The translations under genes were made by a program, and so were the position numbers. A model generated the notes under the pieces. That model was not told the DNA's origin. It searched no databases and saw only the letters and a program-made list of their open reading frames with translations. Source: Pseudotabrizicola sediminis (GTDB lineage: Bacteria > Pseudomonadota > Alphaproteobacteria > Rhodobacterales > Rhodobacteraceae). Taken from it: DNA of 64,000 nucleotides. This document shows, in pieces, positions 12,164 to 21,315 of the stretch. The stretch lies in assembly GCF_004745575.1 (NCBI RefSeq), contig NZ_RPEM01000007.1, forward strand, positions 168,661 through 232,660. The letters run 5' to 3'. Positions within the stretch are counted from its first letter, which is position 1, and each line of letters begins with the position of its first letter.

Positions 12164-13522
12164 ATGAGCAAATCCTCCCCCAGCTTCACCTGCACCGCCT
12201 GTGGCGCTGCCCACAAGAAATGGCAGGGCCGCTGCGACGCCTGCGGCGCATGGAATACCATTGTTGAAGAGGCCCCGTTGTCGGCCGGCCCCAAATCGCT
12301 GGGGCACAAGGGCCGCACCATTCCGCTGACCGACCTCGCCACCGAGGAAGACCCGCCGCCCCGCGCCTCATCGGGCATTGACGAGCTGGACCGCGTGCTG
12401 GGGGGTGGCCTTGTGCCCGCCTCGGCCATCCTTGTCGGCGGCGACCCCGGCATCGGCAAATCCACCCTTCTGTTGCAGGCCGCTGCAAGTTTCGCCCGCA
12501 CCGGATTGAAAATCCTGTATATTTCCGGCGAAGAGGCGGCAGCGCAGGTCCGCATGCGCGCCCAGCGTCTGGGCTTGCAGGATGCGCCCGTGGGCCTTGG
12601 GGCCGAAACCAACCTGCGCGATATCCTCACCACGCTGGACGCCGAACGCCCGGCGCTTGCCATCATCGATTCGATCCAGACCATGTGGCTGGACACGGTC
12701 GAGGCCGCGCCCGGCTCCGTCTCTCAGGTCCGTGCCGCGGCGCATGAGCTGGTGACTTTCGCCAAGAAACGCGGCGTCGCGGTGGTGCTGGTCGGCCATG
12801 TCACCAAAGAGGGCCAGATCGCAGGCCCGCGCGTGGTCGAACACATGGTCGATACCGTGCTGTATTTTGAAGGCGAGCGCGGCCACCAGTTCCGAATCCT
12901 GCGCGCTGTAAAGAACCGCTTCGGCCCAGCGGATGAAATCGGCGTGTTCGAGATGACCGGAAATGGGTTGGCCCAAGTCACCAACCCCTCAGCCCTGTTC
13001 CTGTCGGACCGCGACCGCCCCGCCCCCGGATCAGCGGTCTTTGCGGGCATCGAAGGCACCCGCCCGGTGCTGACAGAAATTCAGGCCCTCGTCGCCCCCT
13101 CTACCCTCGGCACGCCCCGGCGCACCGTGGTCGGCCTCGACTCAGGGCGCCTCTCGACGATTCTCGCGGTGCTGGAGGCACGCTGCGGCATCCCCTTCAC
13201 CGGGCTGGATGTGTTCCTGAACGTGGCCGGGGGCCTGCGCGTCAACGAACCCGCCGCCGATCTGGCGGTGGCAGCGGCGCTGCTTTCCGCGCGCGAGGAT
13301 GTGGCAATTCCGCCAGACATGGTGCTTTTCGGAGAAATCTCGCTATCGGGTGCACTGCGCCCGGTGGGGCAGACCGAAAACAGGTTGAAAGAGGCCTCGA
13401 AACTTGGTTTTCAGCAAGCCACCCTGCCCACGGGGTCGAAAACCGCGGGCGGAACAGATATGCGTCTGCGCGAGATGCCCGATCTGACCGCCTTTGTCGG
13501 CGAGATGTTCGGCGCAGGCTGA
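12164..13522 (+). CDS. radA: DNA repair protein RadA
   Basis: This 452-residue branch-migration factor belongs to the RecA superfamily. The N-terminal zinc finger has C10, C13, C24 and C27. Walker A GGDPGIGKST is at residues 92-101, the RadA-specific KNRFG motif is at 250-254, and a Lon-protease-like C-terminal domain includes GLRVNEPAADLAVAAALLS. It stands alone between the PqiA-like gene and cvpA, 20 bases before cvpA, and is probably read through into cvpA. Confidence 0.96.
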   Translation: MSKSSPSFTCTACGAAHKKWQGRCDACGAWNTIVEEAPLSAGPKSLGHKGRTIPLTDLATEEDPPPRASSGIDELDRVLGGGLVPASAILVGGDPGIGKSTLLLQAAASFARTGLKILYISGEEAAAQVRMRAQRLGLQDAPVGLGAETNLRDILTTLDAERPALAIIDSIQTMWLDTVEAAPGSVSQVRAAAHELVTFAKKRGVAVVLVGHVTKEGQIAGPRVVEHMVDTVLYFEGERGHQFRILRAVKNRFGPADEIGVFEMTGNGLAQVTNPSALFLSDRDRPAPGSAVFAGIEGTRPVLTEIQALVAPSTLGTPRRTVVGLDSGRLSTILAVLEARCGIPFTGLDVFLNVAGGLRVNEPAADLAVAAALLSAREDVAIPPDMVLFGEISLSGALRPVGQTENRLKEASKLGFQQATLPTGSKTAGGTDMRLREMPDLTAFVGEMFGAG

Positions 13523-13542
13523 CGCGCACAAAGGAGCGGATG

Positions 13543-14145
13543 ATGGAAGGCTTTACCCTGGTTGATGGCATCGTGGCGGGCGTCATCGTCCTGTCAGCGA
13601 TCCTTGCCTATTCCCGCGGCCTTGTGCGCGAGGCGATGGCCATCGCGGGCTGGATCGGGGCCGCCGTTCTGGCCTTCATCTTCGCCCCCGCCGCCCAGCC
13701 ACTGATCCGCGAACTTCCCGTTGTCGGCGAGTTTCTGGGCGACAGCTGCGAATTGTCGATCATCGGGGCCTTCGCCGCCGTCTTTGCCATCGGTCTGGTG
13801 ATCGCCGCCCTGTTCACACCTTTGTTTTCCAGCTTCGTCCAGCGCTCCGCCATCGGCGGCATCGATCAGGCCTTGGGCTTCCTGTTCGGCGTCGCGCGCG
13901 GCGTTGTGCTGGTGGCGGTGGCCTTCATCGTCTACGATCGCGCGGTGGCGGCCAACACCATTCCCATGGTCGACGACTCGCGCTCTGCACGGGTTTTCGC
14001 CAGCTTTCAGACCAATATCGACAATTCCATTCCCGAAGATGCGCCGGGCTGGATCGTGCAGCGCTACACCGACCTGACAGCCGCCTGCGCTCTCCCGGCC
14101 GCAGCCCCGGCCACCACGCCGCCAGCCGCCCCCACCGGCAACTGA
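13543..14145 (+). CDS. cvpA: CvpA-family membrane protein
   Basis: This 200-residue inner-membrane protein has four hydrophobic segments and the family's SRGLVREAMAIAGWIGA loop near residue 25, plus a second FGVARGVVLVAVAF motif. CvpA homologues are linked to purF in many proteobacteria and are implicated in envelope homeostasis and biofilm traits. Two adjacent ATGs occur at 13540 and 13543; the AGGAG at 13532-13536 is better spaced (6 bases) for the second. The C-terminus is Ala/Pro-rich and probably disordered. Confidence 0.88.
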   Translation: MEGFTLVDGIVAGVIVLSAILAYSRGLVREAMAIAGWIGAAVLAFIFAPAAQPLIRELPVVGEFLGDSCELSIIGAFAAVFAIGLVIAALFTPLFSSFVQRSAIGGIDQALGFLFGVARGVVLVAVAFIVYDRAVAANTIPMVDDSRSARVFASFQTNIDNSIPEDAPGWIVQRYTDLTAACALPAAAPATTPPAAPTGN

Positions 14146-14150
14146 CCCGC

Positions 14151-14191
14151 TGCATTGCAGCAAATTGGCAACGCCATTCTGCTGCAATGCA
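14151..14191. promoter_or_regulatory. Long inverted repeat in the purF leader
   Basis: A perfect 12-base inverted repeat pairs 14151-14162 (TGCATTGCAGCA) with 14180-14191 (TGCTGCAATGCA). The 17-base loop contains a small TGGC/GCCA stem. It lies six bases after the cvpA stop and about 60 before purF. There is no T-run, so it is as likely an operator or RNA control element as a terminator. Confidence 0.55.
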
Positions 14192-14253
14192 CGTGACACT
14201 GGCGTAACCATGCCGTAAAGGGTGGCCCATCACACATAGATGGAGCAGCCCCC

Positions 14254-15717
14254 ATGCGCCCCTTCCTGTCCCACCCCTTCGATGATGACAAGTTGAAGGA
14301 GGAATGCGGGATCTTCGGCGTCATCGGCGTCTCGGATGCGGCCAACTTCACCGCCCTTGGCCTGCACGCCCTGCAACATCGCGGGCAAGAGGCGGGCGGC
14401 ATCGTCGCCTACCACCCCGACCACGGTTTCAACTCCGCCCGCCGCTTCGGCTATGTCCGTGACAACTTCACCAAAGCCGATGTGATGGACACCCTGCCCG
14501 GCCAGCTTGCCATCGGCCATGTCCGCTATTCCACTGCCGGGTCCAAGGGGGCCACCGCCATCCGCGACGTACAGCCGTTCTTTGGTGAGTTCTCGATGGG
14601 CGGCTGCGCCATTGCGCATAACGGCAACCTTACCAACGCCGCCGCCCTGCGCCGCGAGCTGATCGAGCGTGGTTCGATCTTCCAATCCTCGTCCGACTCC
14701 GAATGCATCATCCACCTGATGGCGCGCTCGATTCAGAAGAACCTGTCCGAGCGCATCAAGGACGCGCTGCGCGCCTGCGAAGGCGCCTTTTCGGTCGTCG
14801 CCATGACCCGCACCAAGCTGATCGGCGTCCGCGATCCGCTTGGCGTACGCCCGCTGGTCCTCGGCCGCATCGGGGATTCCGGCTGGGCGCTCAGCTCGGA
14901 AACCTGCGCGCTCGACATCATCGGTGCCGATTTCGTGCGCGAGATCGACCCCGGCGAGATGGTGGTGATCGAAGGCAACAAGATCGACTCCTCGCGCCCC
15001 TTCCACCCCGCCCCCTCGCGCTTTTGCATCTTCGAGAAGGTCTATTTCTCCCGCCCCGACAGCATCCTCGGTGGCCAGTCGGTGTATGAAACCCGCCACC
15101 GCATCGGCATGGAACTGGCGATCGAAGCCCCCGTTGACGCCGATCTGGTCTGCCCGGTCCCCGATTCCGGCACCCCCGCCGCCATCGGCTATTCCCAACA
15201 GTCGGGCATCCCCTATGCCATGGGCATCATCCGCAACCAATACATGGGCCGCACCTTCATCGAGCCCACCGAATCCATCCGCAACATGGGCGTGCGCCTG
15301 AAACTCAACGTCAACCGGGCCCTGATCAAGGGCAAGCGGGTGATCCTGGTCGACGACTCGGTCGTGCGCGGCACCACCAGCCGCAAGATCAAGGACATGA
15401 TCCTTGATGCCGGTGCAGCAGAGGTCCACTTCCGCATTGCCTCGCCGCCCACCGCCTGGCCCTGCTTTTACGGCGTCGACACGCCCGAACGCGGCAAGCT
15501 CCTCGCCGCCACCATGTCCGAGGACGAGATGCGCGATTGGATCGGCGTCGACAGCCTGAAATTCATCTCGCTCGACGGCCTATACCGCGCCGCCGGAGAG
15601 GCTGCGGGCCGCGACCCCGCCGCCCCCAAATTCTGCGACGCCTGCTTCTCCGGTGACTACCCCGTCACCCCGTCAGACAAGATCGCCGAAGGGTTCGAGA
15701 TGAAAGCCGCCGAGTAG
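14254..15717 (+). CDS. purF: Amidophosphoribosyltransferase
   Basis: This 487-residue enzyme is the committing step of purine synthesis, transferring glutamine nitrogen to PRPP. It is made as a precursor: a 17-residue propeptide precedes the catalytic nucleophile C18 in the ECGIFGV motif, as in the Bacillus-type enzyme. The glutaminase domain continues to about residue 245. The PRPP signature VILVDDSVVRGTTS is at 363-376. Cysteines near the C-terminus (KFCDACFSGDYP) together with C238-type positions suggest an Fe-S cluster form. The start ATG has a TGGAGC ribosome site. Confidence 0.96.
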   Translation: MRPFLSHPFDDDKLKEECGIFGVIGVSDAANFTALGLHALQHRGQEAGGIVAYHPDHGFNSARRFGYVRDNFTKADVMDTLPGQLAIGHVRYSTAGSKGATAIRDVQPFFGEFSMGGCAIAHNGNLTNAAALRRELIERGSIFQSSSDSECIIHLMARSIQKNLSERIKDALRACEGAFSVVAMTRTKLIGVRDPLGVRPLVLGRIGDSGWALSSETCALDIIGADFVREIDPGEMVVIEGNKIDSSRPFHPAPSRFCIFEKVYFSRPDSILGGQSVYETRHRIGMELAIEAPVDADLVCPVPDSGTPAAIGYSQQSGIPYAMGIIRNQYMGRTFIEPTESIRNMGVRLKLNVNRALIKGKRVILVDDSVVRGTTSRKIKDMILDAGAAEVHFRIASPPTAWPCFYGVDTPERGKLLAATMSEDEMRDWIGVDSLKFISLDGLYRAAGEAAGRDPAAPKFCDACFSGDYPVTPSDKIAEGFEMKAAE

Positions 15718-15746
15718 ACTGCACCTCTGCCTCCTCCCTTCATCTG

Positions 15747-15792
15747 TTCGTAAATATCCCACGGGGGTGCGGGGGTGTGAAACCCCCGCTCC
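15747..15792. repeat. Intergenic AAATATCCC element with hairpin, copy 2
   Basis: The core TAAATATCCC (15751-15760) is followed by GCGGGGGT/ACCCCCGC, an 8-base stem with a 5-base loop at about 15769-15789. It sits between purF and an SDR gene and could end purF transcription, although the T-run is missing. It resembles the sequences near 8447 and 44707. Confidence 0.4.
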
Positions 15793-15816
15793 GACAATAG
15801 CCAACAGAGACCGCAC

Positions 15817-16473
15817 ATGACCGAAAAACTCGCCCTCATCACCGGTGCCTCGCGCGGCCTTGGCGCGGCTATGGCCGAACAGCTTGCCCTGCGCGGCTGG
15901 CATGTGGTGGCGGTCGCGCGCACCGTGGGGGGCCTCGAAGAGCTGGATGACCGGGTCAAGCAGGCCCGCCTGCCCGGCGCGGGCAGCCTGACCCTCGCGC
16001 CGATGGATGTGACCAATGAGGACGCGATGCGCCACCTGTGCCGGTCCTTGCATGACCGCTGGGGTGGCTTGCAGTTCTGGGCGCATACGGCGGTGCATGC
16101 CACCGCACTTGCGCCGGCACCTTCCATCGACATGAAGGATCTGGATAAATCCATCGCCGCAAACCTGCGCGCCACGGCTTTCCTCATCACCATGGTCGAT
16201 CCGCTGCTGCGCGCCAAAACCGGCACGGCGATGTTTTTCGACGATCCGGTGGCAGGCCAGAAATTCGGCGCGGCTTACGGGGCCAGCAAGGCCGGGCAGA
16301 TCGCGCTTGCGCGCAACTGGCAGGCCGAAGCACAGCGCATCGGCCCGCGCGTGCTGGTGGAGACCCCGCGCCCGATGCCTACGGCTGTGCGCGCGCGCTT
16401 CTACCCCGGCGAGGACCGCGCGCCCCTCACCGCCCCGCGTGACGAGGCGGCGCGGCTGATCGCACTTATCTGA
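15817..16473 (+). CDS. Short-chain dehydrogenase/reductase family protein
   Basis: This is a 218-residue Rossmann-fold protein. The cofactor loop TGASRGLG is at residues 9-16 and the catalytic Y154-x3-K158 (YGASK) is present. The usual NNAG stabilising motif is replaced by AHTAVHA, an atypical feature that weakens any substrate prediction. The R in VARTVGG after beta-2 would favour NADP. No partner genes are present: its 3' end overlaps the convergent PLP-enzyme gene by 8 bases. The substrate is unknown. Confidence 0.85.
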   Translation: MTEKLALITGASRGLGAAMAEQLALRGWHVVAVARTVGGLEELDDRVKQARLPGAGSLTLAPMDVTNEDAMRHLCRSLHDRWGGLQFWAHTAVHATALAPAPSIDMKDLDKSIAANLRATAFLITMVDPLLRAKTGTAMFFDDPVAGQKFGAAYGASKAGQIALARNWQAEAQRIGPRVLVETPRPMPTAVRARFYPGEDRAPLTAPRDEAARLIALI

Positions 16474-17569
16474 GCGCCTCTGCCATGGCGCTCCACAGCG
16501 CCTCCACCGGCTCCACCCCGATCGACAGGCGGACAAAGCCTTCGGGCACCTTGTCGCCCCAACGCGCCCGGCGTTCCCCCGCCGAATGGGTGCCGCCAAA
16601 GCTGGTGGACCGCACCAGATAAAGGCAGCGTTCCAGAAACCGTTCGGCCACGGTGGCGTTTTCAAGCGTCATGCCGATCAGGAATCCAAACCCCTGCATC
16701 TGGTGCGCGGACAGCGCATAGGACGGGTCCTGCGGCAGCCCCGGATAGCGCAGCGCCTGCACCGCGTCATGCTCCGCCAGTCGCCCGGCAATCACGGCGG
16801 CAGATGCGCACATCCGCTCCAACCGCACCTCCAGCGTTTCCAGCCCCCGGTGCACCAGCCAAGCCTCCATGCTGCCGGGCACCGACCCCGACAGCCGCCG
16901 CCAGTCGCGCACCCGCGCCATGCGGGTCGCATCGCGCCCGGACACATGCCCGAACAACGCATCGGAATGCCCCGCCGGGGCCTTGGTATCGGCGGCGACC
17001 ACCAGATCGGCCCCAAGGTCCAGCGGGCGTTGGAGCAGCGGGGTCATCGTGGTGTTGTCCACGATCACAATGGCCCCCGCCGCATGGGCGCGGGCGCAGA
17101 CATCGGCAATGTCCACCACATCCAGACCGGGGTTTGACGGGGTTTCAAGGTACACCACCGCCGCCCCGGTGAAATCGGCCGATGCATAGTCCAGCGTCGG
17201 GATCTGCACCACGTCAACACCCAGAGGCGTCAGGAACCCTTCGGACAACACCCGCGTCACGTAATACCCATCCGATGGCAGGATCACCCGCTCGCCCGCG
17301 CGCAGACTGGCAAACAGCGCCGCTGAAATCGCCCCCATCCCGCTGGGGAAGGTCACCGTTTCGGCATCCTCCAGCAGTGCCAGCTGCGCCTCCACCGCCT
17401 CCCAGGTCGGCGTGCCGTTGCGGCCATAAATAAAGGCCGCGCCCTGCACCTCTGGCAGGTGATAGCTGGTGGATGTGGTCAGCGGCAGCGACACCGGATC
17501 GCCCTTTTGCAACCCCGCAGAGCGGTGATGAAGCATCTGCGCCAGACGGCGCTGCATGTCGGTGTCCAC
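16466..17569 (-). CDS. Cys/Met metabolism PLP enzyme (cystathionine lyase type)
   Basis: This 367-residue fold-type I PLP enzyme belongs to the trans-sulfuration family. The neighbouring-subunit YGR motif is at residues 48-50, SGMGA binds the cofactor phosphate near 76-80, D171 lies in VDNTT, and the Schiff-base lysine is K196 in ADTKAPAGHSD. STSFGGTHSAGERR near the C-terminus is the substrate-carboxylate region. Cystathionine beta-lyase is the likeliest activity, but gamma-lyase or a related C-S lyase cannot be excluded. The first codon may be GTG at 17569 or ATG at 17557. It stands alone and is convergent with the SDR. Confidence 0.85.
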   Translation of the reverse strand: MDTDMQRRLAQMLHHRSAGLQKGDPVSLPLTTSTSYHLPEVQGAAFIYGRNGTPTWEAVEAQLALLEDAETVTFPSGMGAISAALFASLRAGERVILPSDGYYVTRVLSEGFLTPLGVDVVQIPTLDYASADFTGAAVVYLETPSNPGLDVVDIADVCARAHAAGAIVIVDNTTMTPLLQRPLDLGADLVVAADTKAPAGHSDALFGHVSGRDATRMARVRDWRRLSGSVPGSMEAWLVHRGLETLEVRLERMCASAAVIAGRLAEHDAVQALRYPGLPQDPSYALSAHQMQGFGFLIGMTLENATVAERFLERCLYLVRSTSFGGTHSAGERRARWGDKVPEGFVRLSIGVEPVEALWSAMAEALR

Positions 17570-17710
17570 TGGAAAAGCCCCTTTGTTGATCGGGGCGGAT
17601 CATCGGGCAGCCTGTTGGGAAAGACAAGCGGCCCGCGCGACCCGGTGCGGGCCAACCGTTAAAAATTCATGAAATCGAAATCTCAAGCCCTTGATAATCC
17701 ACAAGAGCGG

Positions 17711-17744
17711 GGTGTGTAACACAGGGGAAACCCCGTGTTACACC
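17711..17744. terminator. Strong hairpin between ppi and the PLP-enzyme gene
   Basis: GGTGTGTAACACAGGGG pairs with CCCCGTGTTACACC around an AAA loop, with one unpaired base in each half of the first arm. It lies downstream of the two cyclophilin genes (minus strand) and upstream of the PLP gene. There is no clear U-tract on either strand, so it is a terminator or leader structure of uncertain type. Confidence 0.5.
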
Positions 17745-17761
17745 AAAGCACCGACGGGCCT

Positions 17762-18373
17762 TTACTGCGCGACGGTCACACGTTCCATCCGGTCGGGGTC
17801 GGACACTTCACCATTGCCGCCATCGCCCTTCTTGATGGCATCAACGACCTCCATGCCTTCGATCACCCGGCCCACAACCGTATACTGGCCGTTCAGAAAC
17901 TCGCCGGGGGCGAACATGATGAAGAACTGGCTGTTGGCCGAATCCGGACTCTGGCTGCGGGCCATGCCGACCACGCCGCGTTCAAAGCTGAGGTCGGAAA
18001 ACTCCGCCGGAAGGTCTGGGCGCGACGACCCGCCCATCCCCGCCATCGACAGATCGCCACCGGCCTTGCCGTTCTCCACGTCGCCGGTCTGCGCCATGAA
18101 GCCATCAATGACGCGGTGGAACACCACGCCGTCATAGGCCCCTTCGGCCGCCAGCGCCGTGATCTGCGCCACATGCTGTGGAGCCACGTCCGGCAGCATG
18201 TCGATCACGATCTGCCCGCTGGTGCTGCCTGCAACCTCGATCACCAGGTTCGGCCCCGGTCCGTCTTCGGCCTGCGCCATCACCGGCGTTGCCATCTGGC
18301 TGACGGCATAGCCGCCGACAACCGCAAGGCCCAGGGCGAAGAGCCCGCCCGCGATGAAACGATCACGCGACAT
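17762..18373 (-). CDS. Exported or membrane-anchored cyclophilin-type peptidyl-prolyl isomerase
   Basis: This 203-residue protein starts with a hydrophobic signal or anchor (about residues 6-25, then VMAQAEDG near 31-38), followed by a cyclophilin domain. It should therefore act on proteins in the periplasm. The catalytic F85-H86-R87 (VVFHRVIDGF), Q95 and F150 (NSQFFI) are present, and the cyclosporin-binding Trp region is replaced as in other bacterial enzymes. Its start overlaps the end of a second cyclophilin gene by 11 bases, so both are read from one transcript. Confidence 0.93.
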   Translation of the reverse strand: MSRDRFIAGGLFALGLAVVGGYAVSQMATPVMAQAEDGPGPNLVIEVAGSTSGQIVIDMLPDVAPQHVAQITALAAEGAYDGVVFHRVIDGFMAQTGDVENGKAGGDLSMAGMGGSSRPDLPAEFSDLSFERGVVGMARSQSPDSANSQFFIMFAPGEFLNGQYTVVGRVIEGMEVVDAIKKGDGGNGEVSDPDRMERVTVAQ

Positions 18374-18872
18374 CGGCAGCCACCCGCACGGTGATCATCC
18401 GGTCAGGGTTCGCCGGCGGCTCACCCTTGGCGATCTTGTCCACATGTTCCATGCCAGAGATCACCCGGCCATAGACCGTGTACTGGTTGTTCAGGAAATG
18501 ATTGTCGGCAAAGTTGATGAAGAACTGGCTGTTGGCCGAATTCGGGCTCTGGCTGCGGGCCGCGCCCAAAGTGCCCCGGTCATGCGGCAGTTTGGAAAAC
18601 TCCGCCGGCAGGTCCGGCAGATCAGACCCGCCCGTGCCAGCCCGGCGCAGATTGAAATTGGCCTCCATGTTGCCATTGGCCACATCACCAGTCTGCGCCA
18701 TGAAGCCGTTGATGACGCGGTGGAAGCACACGTTGTCATAGGCTTTCGCACGGGCAAGCTCTTTCATCCGCGCGGTATGCTTGGGGGCCACGTCGGCCAG
18801 CAGTTCGATCACCACTTCGCCGTCTTTCAGGGTCAGGATGATGGTGTTTTCGGGGTCTTTGATCTCGGCCAT
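18363..18872 (-). CDS. ppiB: Cytosolic cyclophilin-type peptidyl-prolyl isomerase
   Basis: This 169-residue cyclophilin has no signal peptide and is expected in the cytoplasm. The catalytic CFHRVINGFMAQTGD and NSQFFINF segments are intact. The ATG at 18872 is chosen because AGGAG lies 9 bases upstream and the sequence starts cleanly with MAEIKDPENTIIL; the frame extends further upstream without homology-like content. It is the first gene of the pair with the exported paralogue and is divergent from pgk across 139 bases. Confidence 0.94.
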   Translation of the reverse strand: MAEIKDPENTIILTLKDGEVVIELLADVAPKHTARMKELARAKAYDNVCFHRVINGFMAQTGDVANGNMEANFNLRRAGTGGSDLPDLPAEFSKLPHDRGTLGAARSQSPNSANSQFFINFADNHFLNNQYTVYGRVISGMEHVDKIAKGEPPANPDRMITVRVAADVA

Positions 18873-19011
18873 CGGATTTGGCTCCTTGCTGTTGTCTGGC
18901 CCGGAACCTAATCGCCGGGGCCGCATATGGAAAGGGGGGCGTGCGCAGATCGGTTGACCTGCGCGGCTTTCCGGCGGAAACAGGGGGCGACATTTCGACA
19001 GGGAGTCCCAC

Positions 19012-20202
19012 ATGGGCTGGAAAACACTCGACGACATCGGTCTTGCGGGCAAGACGGTGCTGGTCCGCGTTGACATCAACGTGCCGATGGAGGCCGGTCG
19101 CGTGACCGACACCACCCGGATCGACAAAATCCGGCCCACGGTCGAGGATATTATCGCGCGCGGTGGCCGGGTGGTTCTGCTGGCGCATTTCGACCGGCCC
19201 AAGGGCAAGGTGGTGCCGGGGATGAGCCTGTCGCACATCGCGGGCGCGCTGCAGGAAAGCCTTGGCCGCAAGGTGGTGTTCAGCGCCGAGAGCACCGGTG
19301 CTGTGGCGGCAGAGGCCATCGCCGGTGCTGGTCCGGCCGATGTGGTGCTGCTGGAAAATACCCGCTTTCACCCCGGTGAGGAAAAGAACGATCCGGCCTT
19401 TGCGGCTGAATTGGCGGCCTTGGGTGATATCTTTGTCAATGACGCGTTTTCGGCTGCGCATCGCGCCCATGCTTCGACCGAGGCGCTTGCCCGCCTGCTG
19501 CCTTCGGCAGCGGGCCGGTTGATGGAGGCGGAACTGAAGGCGCTGGAAGCAGCCCTTGGCACGCCGAAACGCCCGGTCGTGGCGGTGGTCGGCGGGGCCA
19601 AGGTTTCGACCAAGCTGGACCTGTTGGGCAATCTGGTGAGCAAGGTCGATCATCTGGTGATCGGCGGCGGCATGGCGAACACCTTTCTGGTGGCGCAAGG
19701 GATCGAAGTTGGAAAATCGCTGGCCGAGCGCGACATGGCCGAAACTGCATTGGAGATTCTGGAAAAGGCAAAGGCTGCAGGCTGCACCATCCACCTGCCG
19801 GTGGATGTGGTGGTGGCGCGGGAGTTCAAGGCCGATGCCGCGCATGATGTGGTGGCGGCCGATGCCTGCCCTGACGACGCGATGATCCTTGACGCCGGGC
19901 CGATGAGTGTGGCGGCCATTGTGAAGGTGTTCGAGGCGTCCGAAACCCTGATCTGGAACGGCCCGCTGGGTGCGTTCGAGCTGAAACCATTCGATGCGGC
20001 CACCAATGCAGCGGCGAAATCGGCGGCGGCGCTGACGCGTGAGGGCAAGCTGATCTCGGTGGCGGGCGGCGGTGATACGGTCTCGGCGCTTAATCAGGCC
20101 GGGGCGGCGGAGGATTTTACCTTCATCTCCACCGCAGGCGGGGCTTTCCTTGAGTGGATGGAGGGCAAGGCCTTGCCCGGTGTGGCGGCGCTGATGTCGT
20201 GA
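19012..20202 (+). CDS. pgk: Phosphoglycerate kinase
   Basis: This 396-residue two-domain kinase interconverts 1,3-bisphosphoglycerate and 3-phosphoglycerate with ADP/ATP. N-terminal substrate residues lie in [11 protein letters not shown] and [15 protein letters not shown]. The hinge region has [14 protein letters not shown], and the nucleotide-binding C-terminus has [10 protein letters not shown] and [18 protein letters not shown] replaces the more common HLGRPKG. The fructose-bisphosphate aldolase gene follows 107 bases downstream on the same strand, making a small glycolysis/Calvin-type pair. Confidence 0.96.
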   Translation: MGWKTLDDIGLAGKTVLVRVDINVPMEAGRVTDTTRIDKIRPTVEDIIARGGRVVLLAHFDRPKGKVVPGMSLSHIAGALQESLGRKVVFSAESTGAVAAEAIAGAGPADVVLLENTRFHPGEEKNDPAFAAELAALGDIFVNDAFSAAHRAHASTEALARLLPSAAGRLMEAELKALEAALGTPKRPVVAVVGGAKVSTKLDLLGNLVSKVDHLVIGGGMANTFLVAQGIEVGKSLAERDMAETALEILEKAKAAGCTIHLPVDVVVAREFKADAAHDVVAADACPDDAMILDAGPMSVAAIVKVFEASETLIWNGPLGAFELKPFDAATNAAAKSAAALTREGKLISVAGGGDTVSALNQAGAAEDFTFISTAGGAFLEWMEGKALPGVAALMS

Positions 20203-20309
20203 ACGGCGCCGTTTCTGACCGGAGTTCAAGCTGTTAGCGCCACCATGATTGCGGGACGTATGGCTTGCGGCTATCCAAAGCCCAATGGCGTTTTCAAAGG
20301 ATCATTGAC

Positions 20310-21203
20310 ATGACATTCGCGCAGGCTGCTGACCAGATCGGCAAGGGAAACGGGTTTATCGCCGCACTGGACCAGTCCGGGGGGTCAACGCCAAAGGCGC
20401 TGAAGCTGTACGGCGTGGCCGAGGACGCTTATTCTGGCGAGGCGGCGATGTATGACATGATCCACGCCATGCGGTCGCGCATCATCAAATCGCCTGCGTT
20501 CACCGGCGACAAGGTGGTGGGGGCCATCCTGTTCGAACAGACCATGGACCGCGACATCGACGGCATCCCGACCGCCGAGTTCCTGTGGGACAAGCGCGGC
20601 GTGGTGCCTTTCCTGAAGATCGACAAAGGGCTGGAGGCGGAAGCCGACGGCGTGCAACTGATGAAACCGATGCCGGGGCTCGATGCGCTTCTGGCACGCG
20701 CCAAGGGGCTGGGCGTGTTTGGCACCAAGGAACGGTCGGTGGTGAATGCCGCCAATGCCAAGGGAATCGCGGCCATCGTGACGCAGCAGTTTGCTGTGGG
20801 CGATCAGGTTGCGGCAGCAGGCATGATGCCGATCCTCGAGCCGGAGGTGACAATTTCCATCGCCGACAAGCCGGAGGCCGAGGCGATGCTGCAAGACGAA
20901 ATCCTGAAACACCTCGACGCCCTGCCGGCGGATCGCAAGGTGATGCTGAAACTGTCGCTGCCGTCGGTAGACAATTTCTATGCGCCGTTGGTCGATCATC
21001 CGCGCGTGCTGAAAGTCGTCGCCCTGTCCGGTGGCCACAGCCGCGAGGCCGCCAATGCCATTCTGGCGCGCAACCATGGCATCATCGCCAGCTTCAGCCG
21101 GGCGCTGACCGAAGGCCTGTCGGCGCAGCAATCTGACGCCGATTTCGACGCCGCACTTGGCAACGCCATTGCCAGCATCCACGCGGCATCGGTCGCGGGC
21201 TGA
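20310..21203 (+). CDS. fda: Fructose-bisphosphate aldolase, class I
   Basis: This 297-residue Schiff-base aldolase cleaves fructose 1,6-bisphosphate to two triose phosphates without a metal. The sequence shows the family's FIAALDQSGGSTPKAL opening, LWDKRGVVPFLKIDKG, VMLKLSLPSVDNFY with a candidate Schiff-base lysine, and VVALSGGHSREAAN. The ATG at 20310 follows AAAGGATC; an earlier in-frame start lacks a ribosome site. The length is normal for the bacterial fructose-bisphosphate aldolase class I group. A good terminator follows the stop by 23 bases. Confidence 0.93.
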   Translation: MTFAQAADQIGKGNGFIAALDQSGGSTPKALKLYGVAEDAYSGEAAMYDMIHAMRSRIIKSPAFTGDKVVGAILFEQTMDRDIDGIPTAEFLWDKRGVVPFLKIDKGLEAEADGVQLMKPMPGLDALLARAKGLGVFGTKERSVVNAANAKGIAAIVTQQFAVGDQVAAAGMMPILEPEVTISIADKPEAEAMLQDEILKHLDALPADRKVMLKLSLPSVDNFYAPLVDHPRVLKVVALSGGHSREAANAILARNHGIIASFSRALTEGLSAQQSDADFDAALGNAIASIHAASVAG

Positions 21204-21226
21204 TTGCGCTTGCGGCAAACGTGATC

Positions 21227-21254
21227 GGAATTCCCCTCTTGGGGGATTCCTTTT
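21227..21254 (+). terminator. Rho-independent terminator after fda
   Basis: GGAATTCCCC (21227-21236) pairs with GGGGGATTCC (21241-21250) through a 10-base stem with one G-T wobble and a TCTT loop, followed by TTTT. Confidence 0.8.
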
Positions 21255-21315
21255 GCGAATCAGATGTGCCATGTCTGAGGCAAGGCCGGAAAACACGGCC
21301 TGAAGGGGCAGAGAC

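Noticed and set aside
14204-14218. CtrA-like site GTAA-N7-GTAA before purF
   Set aside because: The first base of each half departs from TTAA, and purF is not a known CtrA target. The inverted repeat just upstream is the better-supported element.
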